This document shows positions 37,526-46,339 of a stretch of DNA of 64,000 nt, piece after piece. The stretch spans positions 5,180,355-5,244,354 of the forward strand of contig JBBCGG010000001.1 in assembly GCA_037200525.1 (NCBI GenBank). The letters are read 5' to 3'. Made by a program: the position numbers and the translations under genes. This stretch comes from Methylocella sp. (GTDB lineage Bacteria; Pseudomonadota; Alphaproteobacteria; Rhizobiales; Beijerinckiaceae). The notes beneath the pieces are model-generated. The model did not search any database and was not told where the DNA came from. It was given only the letters and a program-made list of their open reading frames with translations. Positions within the stretch are counted from its first letter, which is position 1, and every line of letters begins with the position of its first letter.

Positions 37526-39702
37526 ATGTCGCAATCTTCACTCGCAGGCAATTTCGTTTTCGACTACTGGCGTGATGCCTTAGAGCGCTCGATTCTGTTC
37601 CTCGACGTCATGCGCCAGCGCGGCAATAACTATCAAGAGCAGAGCAAGCGGACCGCGCCGCATGTTCTTAGCTTTGAGCCTGAGATCATCATCGATGGGC
37701 GCACGCTGCCGCGGCCGGTGAATTACGTTCTGGCGCGAATCATCCCGCCGGCGAGCGTCCAAATCGATGCGCACAAGCGCCCCTTCATCGTTTTTGATCC
37801 ACGCGCCGGACACGGGCCGGGCATCGGCGGCATGAAGCATGACAGCGAGATCGGCGTCGCGATCCGGGCAGGTCATCCCTGCTATTTCGTCGGATTCCTG
37901 CCGGAACCAATGCCAGGTCAGACTATTGAAGATGTTTGCCGCATGGAGGCGCATTTCGTCCGCGTCGTAAGCGAGCGGCATGCGGAGGGAGACGGCAAGC
38001 CCGCATTGATCGGCAATTGCCAGGCGGGCTGGCAGGTCATGATGATGGCGGCGATGGCCCCGGATTTGCCCGGACCAATAGTGCTCGCGGGCGCACCACT
38101 GTGCTATTGGGCGGGCGTGCGCGGCAAAAACCCGATGCGCTATCTGGGCGGCATGCTTGGCGGCGGCTGGCTGACATCATTCGCCGGCGACATCGGCAAC
38201 GGAATTTTTGACGGCGCGGCGCTGGTTGCAAATTTCGAGTCGAACAACCCCGCAAACACGTTATGGAAGAAGCCCTATAACGTCTATGCCAAGGTCGATA
38301 CCGAAGCCGAGCGGTTTCTTGACTTCGAGAAGTGGTGGGGAACTCCCGTTCTCCTGAATGCCGAGGAGATACAGTTCATCGTCGAGGAATTGTTCGTCGG
38401 CAACCGGCTCACCGCAGGCAAGATCCGAAACAGCGATGGCGGACGTATAGACCTTCGCGAAATTCGGTCACCGATCATCGTCTTCTGCTCGTTCGGCGAT
38501 GACATCACGCCGCCACAACAGGCGCTCGATTGGATCCTCGACCTCTACGACAGCGTGGACGAGATCATCGCGAACGGTCAGACGATCATCTATTCGCTGC
38601 ACCAAAGCATCGGGCATCTAGGCATTTTTGTCTCGGCAAGGTGGCCAGTAGGGAGCACGAGGAATTTGCTCTCAACATGAATCTGATCGACGCGATGCCA
38701 CCCGGTCTTTACGAAGTTCTTCTCACGGACCTAGATGAGTCTATTGCGCATCCGGAACTGATCACCGGCAGATACGTGGCCAAACTCGAGTCCCGTACAC
38801 TCGACGATATTCGCGCTCTCGGGCACAACGGCGCGGCCGATCAGCGCCGGTTCGAAACCGTCGCGCGCGTCTCGGAAATCAATCATGGGCTTTACCGCAC
38901 CTTGCTCAGTCCCATCGTCAAGGCGATGACGACGCCCGCCTCTGCCGAATTCATGCGGGAGATGCATCCGAACCGCGTCCGATTCCGCGCCTTCTCCGAT
39001 CGGAACCCGCTCATGCCGCCGATCGCCCAGCTTGCGGCAAAGGTGCGCTCCGACCGGCATCCGGTCGGCGACGACAATCCGCTTGTCGCCTTCGAGAAGA
39101 TGACCTCGTCATGGATCGTCACGAATCTCGAGAGCTTCGCCAAAATGCGCGAAATGATGACCGAAGCAATGTTCCTCGGCGCTTATGGATCGCCATTGCT
39201 TCAAGCGGCCGTTGGCCTCAAGCCAGATCACTCCGACGCGGACCGTCCGACGGAGCATGATCTCGCTCGCACCGAAATGCGCGCCGACCTCGAAGAGGGC
39301 ATGGAGCGAGGCGGCTTCCTGGAGGCTGGCCTTCGCGCGCTTCTTTACGTGATGCGAGGAGGAGGCGCCGACGAACGCCAATTCAATGCGCTGGAGATCA
39401 TACGCAACAACGCTCCCAGGAATGAACGCGTGTCACTTTCGCAACTCAAGTCAATCCTGCGCCAGCAGGCTGTGCTGCTGCGGGCGGATGAGTCCCGCGC
39501 CATGGCGGCTATTCCAGCAATGCTGCCCGATGATCCGGGACGATGCAAGAAAGTGATCGACGCGATCACTGAAGTCGCCGCTGCAAAAGGAAAGCTCGAT
39601 CCTGAAGCTGCGCGGCGGCTCGACGAAGTGAGAAATCTGTTCGGCGCCGGAAATGCAGAAACGCAGGAGTCGCCGCGACCAATCCTGGTCAAGAGCAAGT
39701 GA
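37526..39702 (+). pseudogene. DUF3141 domain protein (PHB-synthase-like alpha/beta hydrolase), one frameshift
   Basis: The family resembles class III polyhydroxyalkanoate synthases with an extra C-terminal domain. Part 1 (37526 to about 38636) holds 'YWRDALERSILFLDVMRQRGN', the hydrolase nucleophile region 'ALIGNCQAGWQVMMMAA' (lipase-box-like GNCQAG) and 'IIVFCSFGDDITPPQQALDWI'. Part 2 (about 38637 to 39702) continues 'GKVASREHEEFALNMNLIDAMPPGLYEVLL'. One missing G near 38636 (gtctcg-gcaag) separates them. Together they would give about 725 residues, the family's usual length. It overlaps pta (GTGA). Confidence 0.8.
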
Positions 39703-40665
39703 ATGACATGAAGCCCGTTTCAAGAGTCGAAGGCCGAGAGAAATATCAACGTCTCATCGAAGCCGCCGCCTCAGCTGGCGCCGTCACGACCGCGGTGGCG
39801 CATCCATGCGACGCGGCGTCGCTTGAAGGAGCGGTCGAGGCAGCGCGGCTGAATCTTATCGTCCCCGATTCTCGTCGGCCCGGCTGCGCGGATCCGCGAC
39901 GTTGCAGCGAAAAATGGGATCGAAATTCCGAGCCTGCGGATCGTCGATGCGCTCCATAGTCACGATTCCGCGGAGAAGGCGGTAGAACTGGTCCGAAAGG
40001 GTGAAGCGGAAGCTCTGATGAAGGGCAGCCTCCACACCGACGAAGTAATGGGCGCGGTTGTGGCGCGCGACAGCGGCATTCGAACGGCGCGGCGCATCAG
40101 CCATTGCTTTATCATGGACGTGCCCGGACATTCCGACCCGCTGATTATCACTGACGCAGCAGTCAATATCGCCCCGACGCTCGAGGAAAAGGTCGATATC
40201 GTCCAAAACGCCATCGACCTCGCTCATGCCTTGAAGGCTCCCGAGGTGCGGGTGGCGATTCTCTCGGCGATGGAGACGGTCAATCCCAAAGTGCCCTCGA
40301 CGATCGATGCGGCGGCGCTGTGCAAGATGGCGGATCGCGGTCAGATTACCGGCGCGGTGTTAGACGGCCCTCTCGCACTCGACAACGCAATTAGCGAGGC
40401 GGCGGCCGCCGTCAAACAGATCGTGTCGCCGGTGGCGGGCCGCGCCAATGTGCTGGTCGTGCCCGACCTCGAGTCGGGAAATATGCTCGCCAAGAGTCTG
40501 TCCTTTCTCGCCGGCGCTGACAGCGCCGGCATCGTGCTTGGGGCCAGGGTTCCGATCATCCTGACGAGCCGCGCTGACTCGCTGGTCGCCCGGCTCGCGT
40601 CATGCGCGGTCGCCGCCCTCGTCGCCGCTGCGCGACGCAAAGACCTCGCAGCGGCGGTTCGATGA
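39699..40665 (+). pseudogene. pta: Phosphate acetyltransferase (phosphate acetyl/butyryltransferase type), one frameshift
   Basis: The N-terminal part ('EKYQRLIEAAASAGAVTTAVAHPCD', 'LNLIVP') is in one frame. From about 39868 the protein continues in another: 'ILVGPAARIRDVAAKNGIEIPSL', 'VRKGEAEALMKGSLHTDEVMGAVV', 'ARRISHCFIMDVPGHSDPLIITDAAVNI', 'GPLALDNAISEAAA'. One extra base in GTCCCCGATTC explains the shift. It would convert acetyl-CoA and phosphate to acetyl phosphate, feeding the adjacent ackA. The start is GTG 39699 (overlapping the DUF3141 stop) or ATG 39708. Confidence 0.82.
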
Positions 40666-40672
40666 GGTGACC

Positions 40673-41452
40673 ATGGAAACGCAGATCAGGCGTGTGCTTA
40701 TGGGGCAGAAGGCCCTTGTCGTCGGGATCGCCAATGACCAGTCAATCGCCTATGGCTGCGCCAAGGCGTTTCGCATGGCGGGCGCGGATCTCGCCATCAC
40801 CTGGCTCAACGAGAAGGCGCGACCGCATGTGGAGCCGCTAGCGGCCGAGCTCGAAGCCCAGATCATGGCGCCGCTCGACGTCTCCAATTCGACGGACCTC
40901 GAGGCGTTGTTCGAGACAATCGAAAGGGCCTGGGGGCGGCTCGACGTTCTCGTTCATTCAATCGCCTTCGCTCCAAAGGACGATTTGCAAGGCGGACTTC
41001 TCAATTGCTCGGCCGCAGGCTTTGCAAAGGCGATGGACGTTTCCTGCCATTCCTTCGTGCGGATGGCGAAGCTCGCTGCGCCGCTGATGACGAATGGCGG
41101 CGCGATGTTCGCGATGAGTTACAACGGCGCGAACAAAGTCGTGCCCAACTACAATGTGATGGGGCCCGTGAAGGCCGCGCTCGAGGCGGCATGCCGCTAT
41201 CTCGCTTATGAACTCGGACCGAGCGACATTCGTGTCCACGCCATCTCGCCGGGCCCCCTGAAGACCCGAGCCGCTTCGGGTATCAAGGATTTCGAAATGC
41301 TGCTCAACGAGGCGGCGAGCAAGGCGCCGCTCGGCGAACTGGTCGACATCATGGATGTCGGCTGGACTTGCGCCTACCTGGCGACGCCCTTTGCACACCG
41401 GCTCACGGGCGGCACAGTCTATGTCGACGGCGGCGCCAACATCGTTGCCTGA
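40673..41452 (+). CDS. fabI: Enoyl-[acyl-carrier-protein] reductase FabI
   Basis: A 259-residue short-chain dehydrogenase/reductase of the FabI type. The cofactor motif is 'LVVGIANDQSIAYGCAKAF', the active site YxxxxxxK-like 'PNYNVMGPVKAALEAACRYLA' (preceded by 'AMSYNGANKV'), and 'LGPSDIRVHAISPGPLKTRAASGI' follows. It would reduce enoyl thioesters with NAD(P)H. Its place between pta and ackA recurs in other Hyphomicrobiales clusters and suggests a fermentative or polymer-linked redox role rather than housekeeping fatty-acid synthesis. It is the only undamaged gene of the cluster. The ATG at 40673 has GAGG before it; a GTG at 40667 is the alternative. Confidence 0.92.
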   Translation: METQIRRVLMGQKALVVGIANDQSIAYGCAKAFRMAGADLAITWLNEKARPHVEPLAAELEAQIMAPLDVSNSTDLEALFETIERAWGRLDVLVHSIAFAPKDDLQGGLLNCSAAGFAKAMDVSCHSFVRMAKLAAPLMTNGGAMFAMSYNGANKVVPNYNVMGPVKAALEAACRYLAYELGPSDIRVHAISPGPLKTRAASGIKDFEMLLNEAASKAPLGELVDIMDVGWTCAYLATPFAHRLTGGTVYVDGGANIVA

Positions 41453-41491
41453 TCGACCGACGCGCCCTAGGCAATTTCCAGAGAGATAGAC

Positions 41492-42673
41492 ATGTCGAGT
41501 ATCGCCGTCCTCAACGCCGGGTCCTCCAGCATCAAACTAGCTGTGTATGACTACTCGATGCGCCCCGCTCTCCTGCTGCGTGGACAAATCGAAGGACTAG
41601 GAATGAAACCGCGAGCACGCCTTTTCGACGCACATGGCAAAATGCTCTCTGAAGAGTCGTTCTCCGATAGCAATTTCGATCACGATCAAGCGACGCGGGC
41701 GCTGGTTCGCATTGGCAGCCAGTGGCTCGAAGGACGAAGCATTTCGGCTGTCGGGCACCGAGTCGTCCACGGCGGGCCCGATTATACTGCGCCATTGCTC
41801 GTGAGCGAAGCGGTCGTCGAAAAGCTTGAGAGTTTCATCCCGCTCGCACCATTGCACCAGCCGCATAATCTCGCACCGATTAGGACGCTCCTTGCCCCTT
41901 CGTCCGGAGCTGCCGCAGGTCGCCTGCTTCGACACAGCCTTTCACGGCAGCCAGCCACCGATTGCGCAAGCCTTTGCGATTCCCAGACGCTATTCGCAGG
42001 ACGGGGTCCGGCGCTACGGTTTTTCACGGAATTTCGTATGAACACATCACGTCGCGCCTCCGCGGAAGTCGCGCCCCGAGATTGCGCGGCGCCGCCTCGT
42101 CATCGCGCATCTAGGCAACGGCGCGAGCCTTTGCGCCGTTCATGAAGCGCTGAGCGTCGCGAGCACTATGGGCTTCACGGCTGTCGACGGCCTCATGATG
42201 GGCACTCGTTGCGGTTCCCTCGATCCCGGCGTCTGATCTATCTGATGGACCGCTACGGGCTCGACGCACGCGGGCCTCGAGGATCTGATGTACCGAAAGT
42301 CCGGCCTGCTTGGCGTGTCCGGCCTGTCGTCGGATATGCGCGCATTGCGTGCCTCGAAGGAATCGACCGCACGAGAGGCTATCGCGCTATTCGTATATCG
42401 GATCGTACGGGAGATCGGCTCACTCGCGGCGGCACTCGCCGGGATCGACGCGATCGTTTTCACTGGCGGCATTGGCGAGAACGATGCCGCGACGCGCGGT
42501 CGGAAGTCTCCATCGGCTGCGCCTGGCTCGGGCTCGAGATCGACGAAGAGCGAAATGCAGCGGGAGAACTCGAAATCAGCTCAGCCTCGTCACGTGTGAA
42601 AGTACTGATCGTCCCGACCAATGAAGAACTGAAGATTGCGCAATCTACTTGGCGCGTCACGTCAGCGGCATAA
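41492..42673 (+). pseudogene. ackA: Acetate kinase, multiply frameshifted
   Basis: A full-length acetate kinase can be followed only by changing frame at least five times. 'IAVLNAGSSSIKLAVYDY' and 'VGHRVVHGGPDYTAP' open it, and the first shift is near 41893. 'ACFDTAFHG', '[12 protein letters not shown]' (extra T near 42027), '[24 protein letters not shown]' and '[22 protein letters not shown]' follow. After further shifts near 42234 and 42277 come 'MYRKSGLLGVSGLS' and 'IDAIVFTGGIGENDAATR', then 'SRVKVLIVPTNEELKIA' to TAA at 42671. Most are one-base indels in short homopolymers. Clearly not expressible as one protein unless the sequence is wrong. Confidence 0.88.
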
Positions 42674-42761
42674 TTCGTTCTCTGAAAATGGCATTGTCAT
42701 ATGTGGACGCCCCCGTTTGGCAACGGTTTTCATGAGCGTTTGTGCAATACGGCCGGGTGCA

Positions 42762-42990
42762 GTCATATGTCCGGCCTTTGTGCGCGGCTCCCATGGCCGC
42801 TGGCCCTGATGAACGAGCTTCGCGCTCGGACAACGCCTCGGGTTCGATTGCGCGGTGGGCTCGAACTCGCGAGGCAGATCTTCAGGCATGCGGCCAGACA
42901 GGACCGGTTCGCCATCTGTCGCCGGCACTCCGGCGGATCCAAGATCACAGCCTCGCCGTCCAGCACAGCCGATCGCACCTTGTAACTGTC
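42762..42990 (-). pseudogene. Possible relic of an ATP-dependent DNA ligase
   Basis: The minus strand reads 'VRSAVLDGEAVIL', which resembles the 'vDGEavv' motif region of LigD-type ATP-dependent DNA ligases just after the adenylation lysine. The match is short and the rest is not family-like. Treat as tentative. Confidence 0.3.
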
Positions 42991-43029
42991 GCCGACGCTG
43001 CCGACCGAGGGCTCGACGCCCGCTTGGCG

Positions 43030-43215
43030 AGGCGTTCCGTGTATTTGATCGAGACGTATTGCTACGCCGCGGACGCCCTTCTGTTTGTCAAGCAGCTATG
43101 CGAGGATTGGTTGATCTCCTTCTGGCGTCACATGGAGCCGATCGGAAACATTCCGCCGGCCGAAGCCGAAGTGCGCTACAATGCGCTACTCGAGGGGCCC
43201 GCTATCGCGGCATGA
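43030..43215 (+). pseudogene. IS3-family transposase C-terminal relic
   Basis: The tail 'MEPIGNIPPAEAEVRYNALLEGPAIAA' is the standard end of an IS3-family orfB subgroup ('...EPIGNIPPAEAEARYY...'). Upstream 'SVYLIETYCYAADALL' does not match well, so only the last ~30 codons are secure. Confidence 0.65.
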
Positions 43216-43490
43216 CTCAAACAAAATGGCCTCCGGCAAACCCGGGCGGTTCAGGGCGTCTTGTGCCGGACTTCAAGGCCATCGCAGACTTCCGCCGGGA
43301 CAACGGCCCCGGAATTCGGGCGACGTGTCGGCAGTTCGGCGCTTTGTGTCGGCAGCTCGACTTCTTCGCAGAGGCGACTGTGGCGATCGATGGCAGCCGG
43401 TTCAAAGCCGTGAACACGCGCGACAAGATCCGCGAATTGTCGCAGTCGGGATCGGGAAAACACGTAGGCGACGAACCAGGCGTGAGGTAA
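43212..43490 (+). pseudogene. IS1182-family transposase internal relic
   Basis: 'RLVPDFKAIADFRRDNGPGIRATCRQFGALCRQLDFFAEATVAIDGSRFKAVNTRDK' matches the middle of IS1182-type transposases, including the 'AIDGSKFKAVN' catalytic stretch. The N- and C-terminal parts are missing. It begins directly at the end of the IS3 relic, so one element fell into another or both were cut. Confidence 0.75.
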
Positions 43491-43649
43491 CAAACTGGAT
43501 CTTAGAAGACCTCGATCAAGCGAGATCGTGACTAACCTGAGACCCTTTTCTCCGGCGGTTTAGGGGGTCACTTTGTAAGTTTTGAAATGATTGCTCGCAT
43601 TGCATGTTCCTCGTCAATTCTTCCCGCTTTTTCCGCTGAGGGACGATTA

Positions 43650-43913
43650 CTACCGGCAAGGGCTCGACACCGCCCTGATGTCTTCGAATGAGAGGTGCTC
43701 AGCCCTTGCCTTCATCAACTCAAGCAAATTCGGAATTTCGCCAGGCGGCAGCGTGCCGTCTGGCCTCACTTTCTTGAGATACGCTTCGAACTCGTCTTCC
43801 GAGAGAGCCTTTTGCAAACGAAGTTTCCGCAGCAATGTCTCAGCGTGCATCTTCGGCTCCGATTCGCGACAACAACTCGCCACGAGTTTCGCGGCGCGAA
43901 GCGATATTGTCAC
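43650..43913 (-). CDS. Small protein of unknown function
   Basis: An 87-residue frame. The likely protein starts at 'MHAETLLRKLRLQKALSEDEFEAYLKKV' and is a soluble helical protein with a proline-containing C-terminal half ('GTLPPGEIPNLLELMKARAEHLSFEDI'). It has a natural amino-acid composition but no family I recognise, and it stands among IS relics. Confidence 0.35.
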   Translation of the reverse strand: MTISLRAAKLVASCCRESEPKMHAETLLRKLRLQKALSEDEFEAYLKKVRPDGTLPPGEIPNLLELMKARAEHLSFEDIRAVSSPCR

Positions 43914-44099
43914 CCGACGACAAGCTCGCCAAAGTCAATTATGCCCAGCCCCTCGGTTTTCTTCCGTCCCGCGCGCCGACTTCACTTTTGATCCGGAAGG
44001 GGACCGCGGCGTGGGGGAATGCGGTGCGGCAGGCGCAGGAGGTTCGACCAGACAATTTTTTTGGTGGCGAGATGGTGGCGACGTGGACTGAAAACAGCA

Positions 44100-44122
44100 A
44101 AGCCGCCCCTAAGGGCGGCTTC
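44100..44122. terminator. Strong GC-rich hairpin (intrinsic terminator-like)
   Basis: AAGCCGCCC and GGGCGGCTT form a perfect nine-pair stem around CTAA. On the minus strand it is followed by a short T-rich stretch (TTTGCTGTTTT). No intact gene ends here now, so it is probably left from a lost transcription unit. Confidence 0.55.
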
Positions 44123-44195
44123 ATGAAAGTACTGCGTATTCATATAGTTGGTTTGGTTGCGGGGACAGGAAGCCACCTATACCGAACTCGATTCT

Positions 44196-44241
44196 CCGCC
44201 CTCTCACGAAAACAGGGGTTCGATTCCCCTGGGGAGCGCCA
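44196..44241 (+). tRNA. 3' half of a tRNA-Glu(CTC), truncated
   Basis: The sequence shows an anticodon loop CCTCTCAC, a damaged anticodon stem, a perfect T-arm AGGGG-TTCGATT-CCCCT, the acceptor 3' strand GGGGAGCGC and an encoded CCA (44239-44241). This matches the 3' half of alphaproteobacterial tRNA-Glu with anticodon CTC. The D-arm and 5' acceptor strand are absent upstream. Partial tRNA 3' ends are typical scars of integrative elements that use a tRNA gene as attachment site. Confidence 0.65.
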
Positions 44242-44255
44242 CTGAAATCACTCAC

Positions 44256-44585
44256 TTATGATGAAAAACGCGCCAATATGGCCTTTCGTACGGAAAATAT
44301 ACGGAAAACGCCGCCGCCGAACGGCTTCGATTTTTCGCGAACGCGGGGCGAACTCCACCGCAAGAGTTCGTCGAGCCTGGACGCCGGATGATCGTTGATT
44401 CGGCGCAGCACATCGGCGAGCCAGGCTTCGGGATCAATATCGTTAAGCTTGCCGGTCTCGACGAGCGAGGAGATCGCTGCAGCCCGTTCACCGCCGCGAT
44501 CCGAGCCGCAGAAGGTCCAATTCCGACGCCCGACCGCGACACAGCGCAGCGCCTTTTCGGCGGCATTGTTGGTCAAACAGCGCCG
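44256..44585 (-). pseudogene. IS66-family transposase C-terminal relic
   Basis: 'TNNAAEKALRCVAVGRRNWTFCGSDRGGERAAAISSLVETGKLNDIDPEAWLADVLRRINDHPASRLDELL' is the conserved C-terminus of IS66 TnpC. The catalytic core upstream is missing and the last residues have drifted. Confidence 0.85.
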
Positions 44586-44592
44586 CTAGCGC

Positions 44593-44733
44593 TCAACGCA
44601 GTTTGCCAGCACCGACTATCTTCGCTGCAGCCAGGCATTTTTGCTGATCTTGGAAATCAAGGGTCGAGATGGCCGTGCTGCTTCCCGAGGAGCCTGCTCC
44701 CGCCACAAGAGCGATTATAATAAGTGTCCACAT
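44593..44733 (-). CDS. Small membrane or exported peptide of unknown function
   Basis: From the ATG at 44733 (GGAGAG before it) this reads 'MWTLIIIALVAGAGSSGSST' and ends after 46 residues in 'CLAAAKIVGAGKLR'. Short proteins with a hydrophobic start and a 'F.....C.AAA' middle are common in alphaproteobacteria as exported proteins of unknown function. It may be shortened at its 3' end by the adjoining IS66 relic. Confidence 0.45.
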   Translation of the reverse strand: MWTLIIIALVAGAGSSGSSTAISTLDFQDQQKCLAAAKIVGAGKLR

Positions 44734-44834
44734 GGCAGTTCTCTCCCGGATTATCCGTACAGCTGCGCACCGCCGCGCCGCCCTCCCCAGAATCGCCGAG
44801 TGTAACGCTATCAAGACTCTTAGCGGTGTCGATT

Positions 44835-45625
44835 TCCGCCGAGAATTGACCCAGGATTTCCATTGAGAACTGACCCGGCTTGATGATGATTTGTGGGTCA
44901 GGCGTTCGTCAAGTTTCGCGGTTTCTCCTTGGTGGATTTAGCGGGCCTCGCCGAGCTGTTTTTGAAGCGGAAGCTATCATTTCCGGTTTCGAGGATGTGG
45001 CAGCGATGGGTGAGGCGGGTCGAGCAGCGCCGTCGTCATCTTGGGATCGCCGAACACGGTCGCCCATTCGCCGAAGCTTAGGTTCGTCGTGATGATGACG
45101 CTGGTTCGCTCGTAGAGCTTGCTCAAGAGATGGAAGAGCACGAAGACGCCCGCGGCCCGCGGTCTTTTGCTCTCGCTGTCGGGCGTCCTTCCAATCGCGC
45201 GCGAAAGCCGCCACGCGATTGTATGAGCCGTCATAGCCCAGCGCCGCCAGATCGGCGTGCAACTGCTTGATCGTGCGCTTCTGCTTGCGCGACTTCCCTG
45301 CCTCCTGTCGCAGCATATGCGACAGCTTGTCGGCGTAGGGGTCCAGCCCGCTCGGCCGGTCAGGAAGATGAAACTTGGGCTCGATGCTGTCAGAGCGCAG
45401 GTACTTGCGCACCGTGTTCCGCGACAGACCTGTGCGCCGCGATATCTCTTGGATCGAAAAATGGTCTCGATAATGCCAGCGCCGGATGACGCTCAATAAC
45501 TCCATGTCGATCACTCCATCGCCCCCCGGCCAGGCCAAAGGGGTAAGGTTCGAACATGGGTCAGTTCTCGGCGGAAAAACCCGCGCTGCCTGGGTCAGTT
45601 CTCAGTGGAAATCAACAAATAGAGG
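44835..45625 (-). mobile_element. Internally deleted IS21-family element
   Basis: Both ends carry the multiple terminal repeats typical of IS21 ('gaactgaccc' and 'gggtcagttctc' variants at 44862-44878 and about 45560-45605). Inside, the IstA N-terminus ('[25 protein letters not shown]') is read from 45538. After about 125 codons it is joined to the IstB C-terminus ('[24 protein letters not shown]') in another frame. Most of istA and istB is deleted, so it could move only with help from an intact relative. Confidence 0.8.
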
Positions 45626-45819
45626 CAAAATTAGCCTCCGAAGCTGATTTTCGCTTGATTTTGTGCCCTGTTACAACCCGCAGAAATCCGCCATTGCCTG
45701 AAGCGATCCTTCCCGGTCTGTGGCGAGTTTGTGGCGAGTCCTTAGCCCGACGCAACCCTATTCCAGGCTGCCGCGCCCACGGCCGAACAGGATCTCGCGC
45801 ACCGAGCGCGAACATCCTT

Positions 45820-46073
45820 TAGGAGAGCGCCCTCGTGACTACATCCTCCCTTTCCATAGGATCGTGAAGCATGATGGCGCGGCGGAAATGGGCGATGGCG
45901 CTGCTGTAACCGTTTCCTGCCAGCCAGTTCAGAGCGGCCTGTGTTTCCGGGCAGGGTCGCAGGTCCTGCTCGACGGCCGCCGCGCAGATGCGCAGCGCTT
46001 CCTTCTCGTACGTGCGGTCGCGGGCGCCATCCGCCCAGACGCCAAAATCTGCGACTTTGTCTGATTTGCTATC
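45820..46073 (-). other. Protein-like reading frame lacking a start codon
   Basis: Downstream of a LexA-like box the minus strand encodes 'DKVADFGVWADGARDRTYEK', 'EALRICAAAVEQDLRPCPET' and 'QAALNWLAGNGYSSAIAHFR', ending in 'HDPMEREDVVTRALS'. The composition looks like real protein, but a TAA precedes it and there is no ATG, GTG or TTG near the beginning. Probably a gene that lost its 5' end. Family unknown. Confidence 0.35.
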
Positions 46074-46076
46074 TTA

Positions 46077-46091
46077 GAACATTTATAGAAC
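46077..46091 (-). promoter_or_regulatory. LexA-like box (GTTC-N7-GTTC on the minus strand)
   Basis: The plus strand reads GAAC-atttata-GAAC, giving GTTC-TATAAAT-GTTC on the minus strand with the exact alphaproteobacterial LexA spacing in an AT-rich promoter-like stretch. It precedes the start-less reading frame at 45820-46073. One or two such motifs are expected by chance in a window of this size. Confidence 0.35.
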
Positions 46092-46276
46092 ATAGCTTGG
46101 CATTGGTCAGGGGGCCAAGGAGGACGTATTCCTATGGGCGCGTCCCATGGGACCAGGCTCTAGGCGGAGCCCCGAGCCGCGGGGCGTCTCGGCCCCGGAC
46201 TGACGATCCTTCGCGCAGAATAGAGAGGGCTTGGGAGCCCACCACCAAAGCAGGCCCTGGCTTCGGCTGTTTCCGC

Positions 46277-46300
46277 CATCGCCCCTCAGCTGGTGAGGGC
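46277..46300. terminator. Hairpin after the patatin gene
   Basis: CGCCCCTCA-gctgg-TGAGGGCG forms an 8-9 pair stem about 40 bases beyond the patatin stop codon. There is no T run. It may end or protect the E2-E1-JAB/patatin transcript. Confidence 0.35.
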
Positions 46301-46339
46301 GACGGACGGCTCCAGACGAAGCAGGCATTTCGCCGGTTG

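Noticed and set aside
42762..42990. Firm call of a LigD-type DNA ligase
   Set aside because: Only about 13 residues (VRSAVLDGEAVIL) match; kept as a low-confidence relic.
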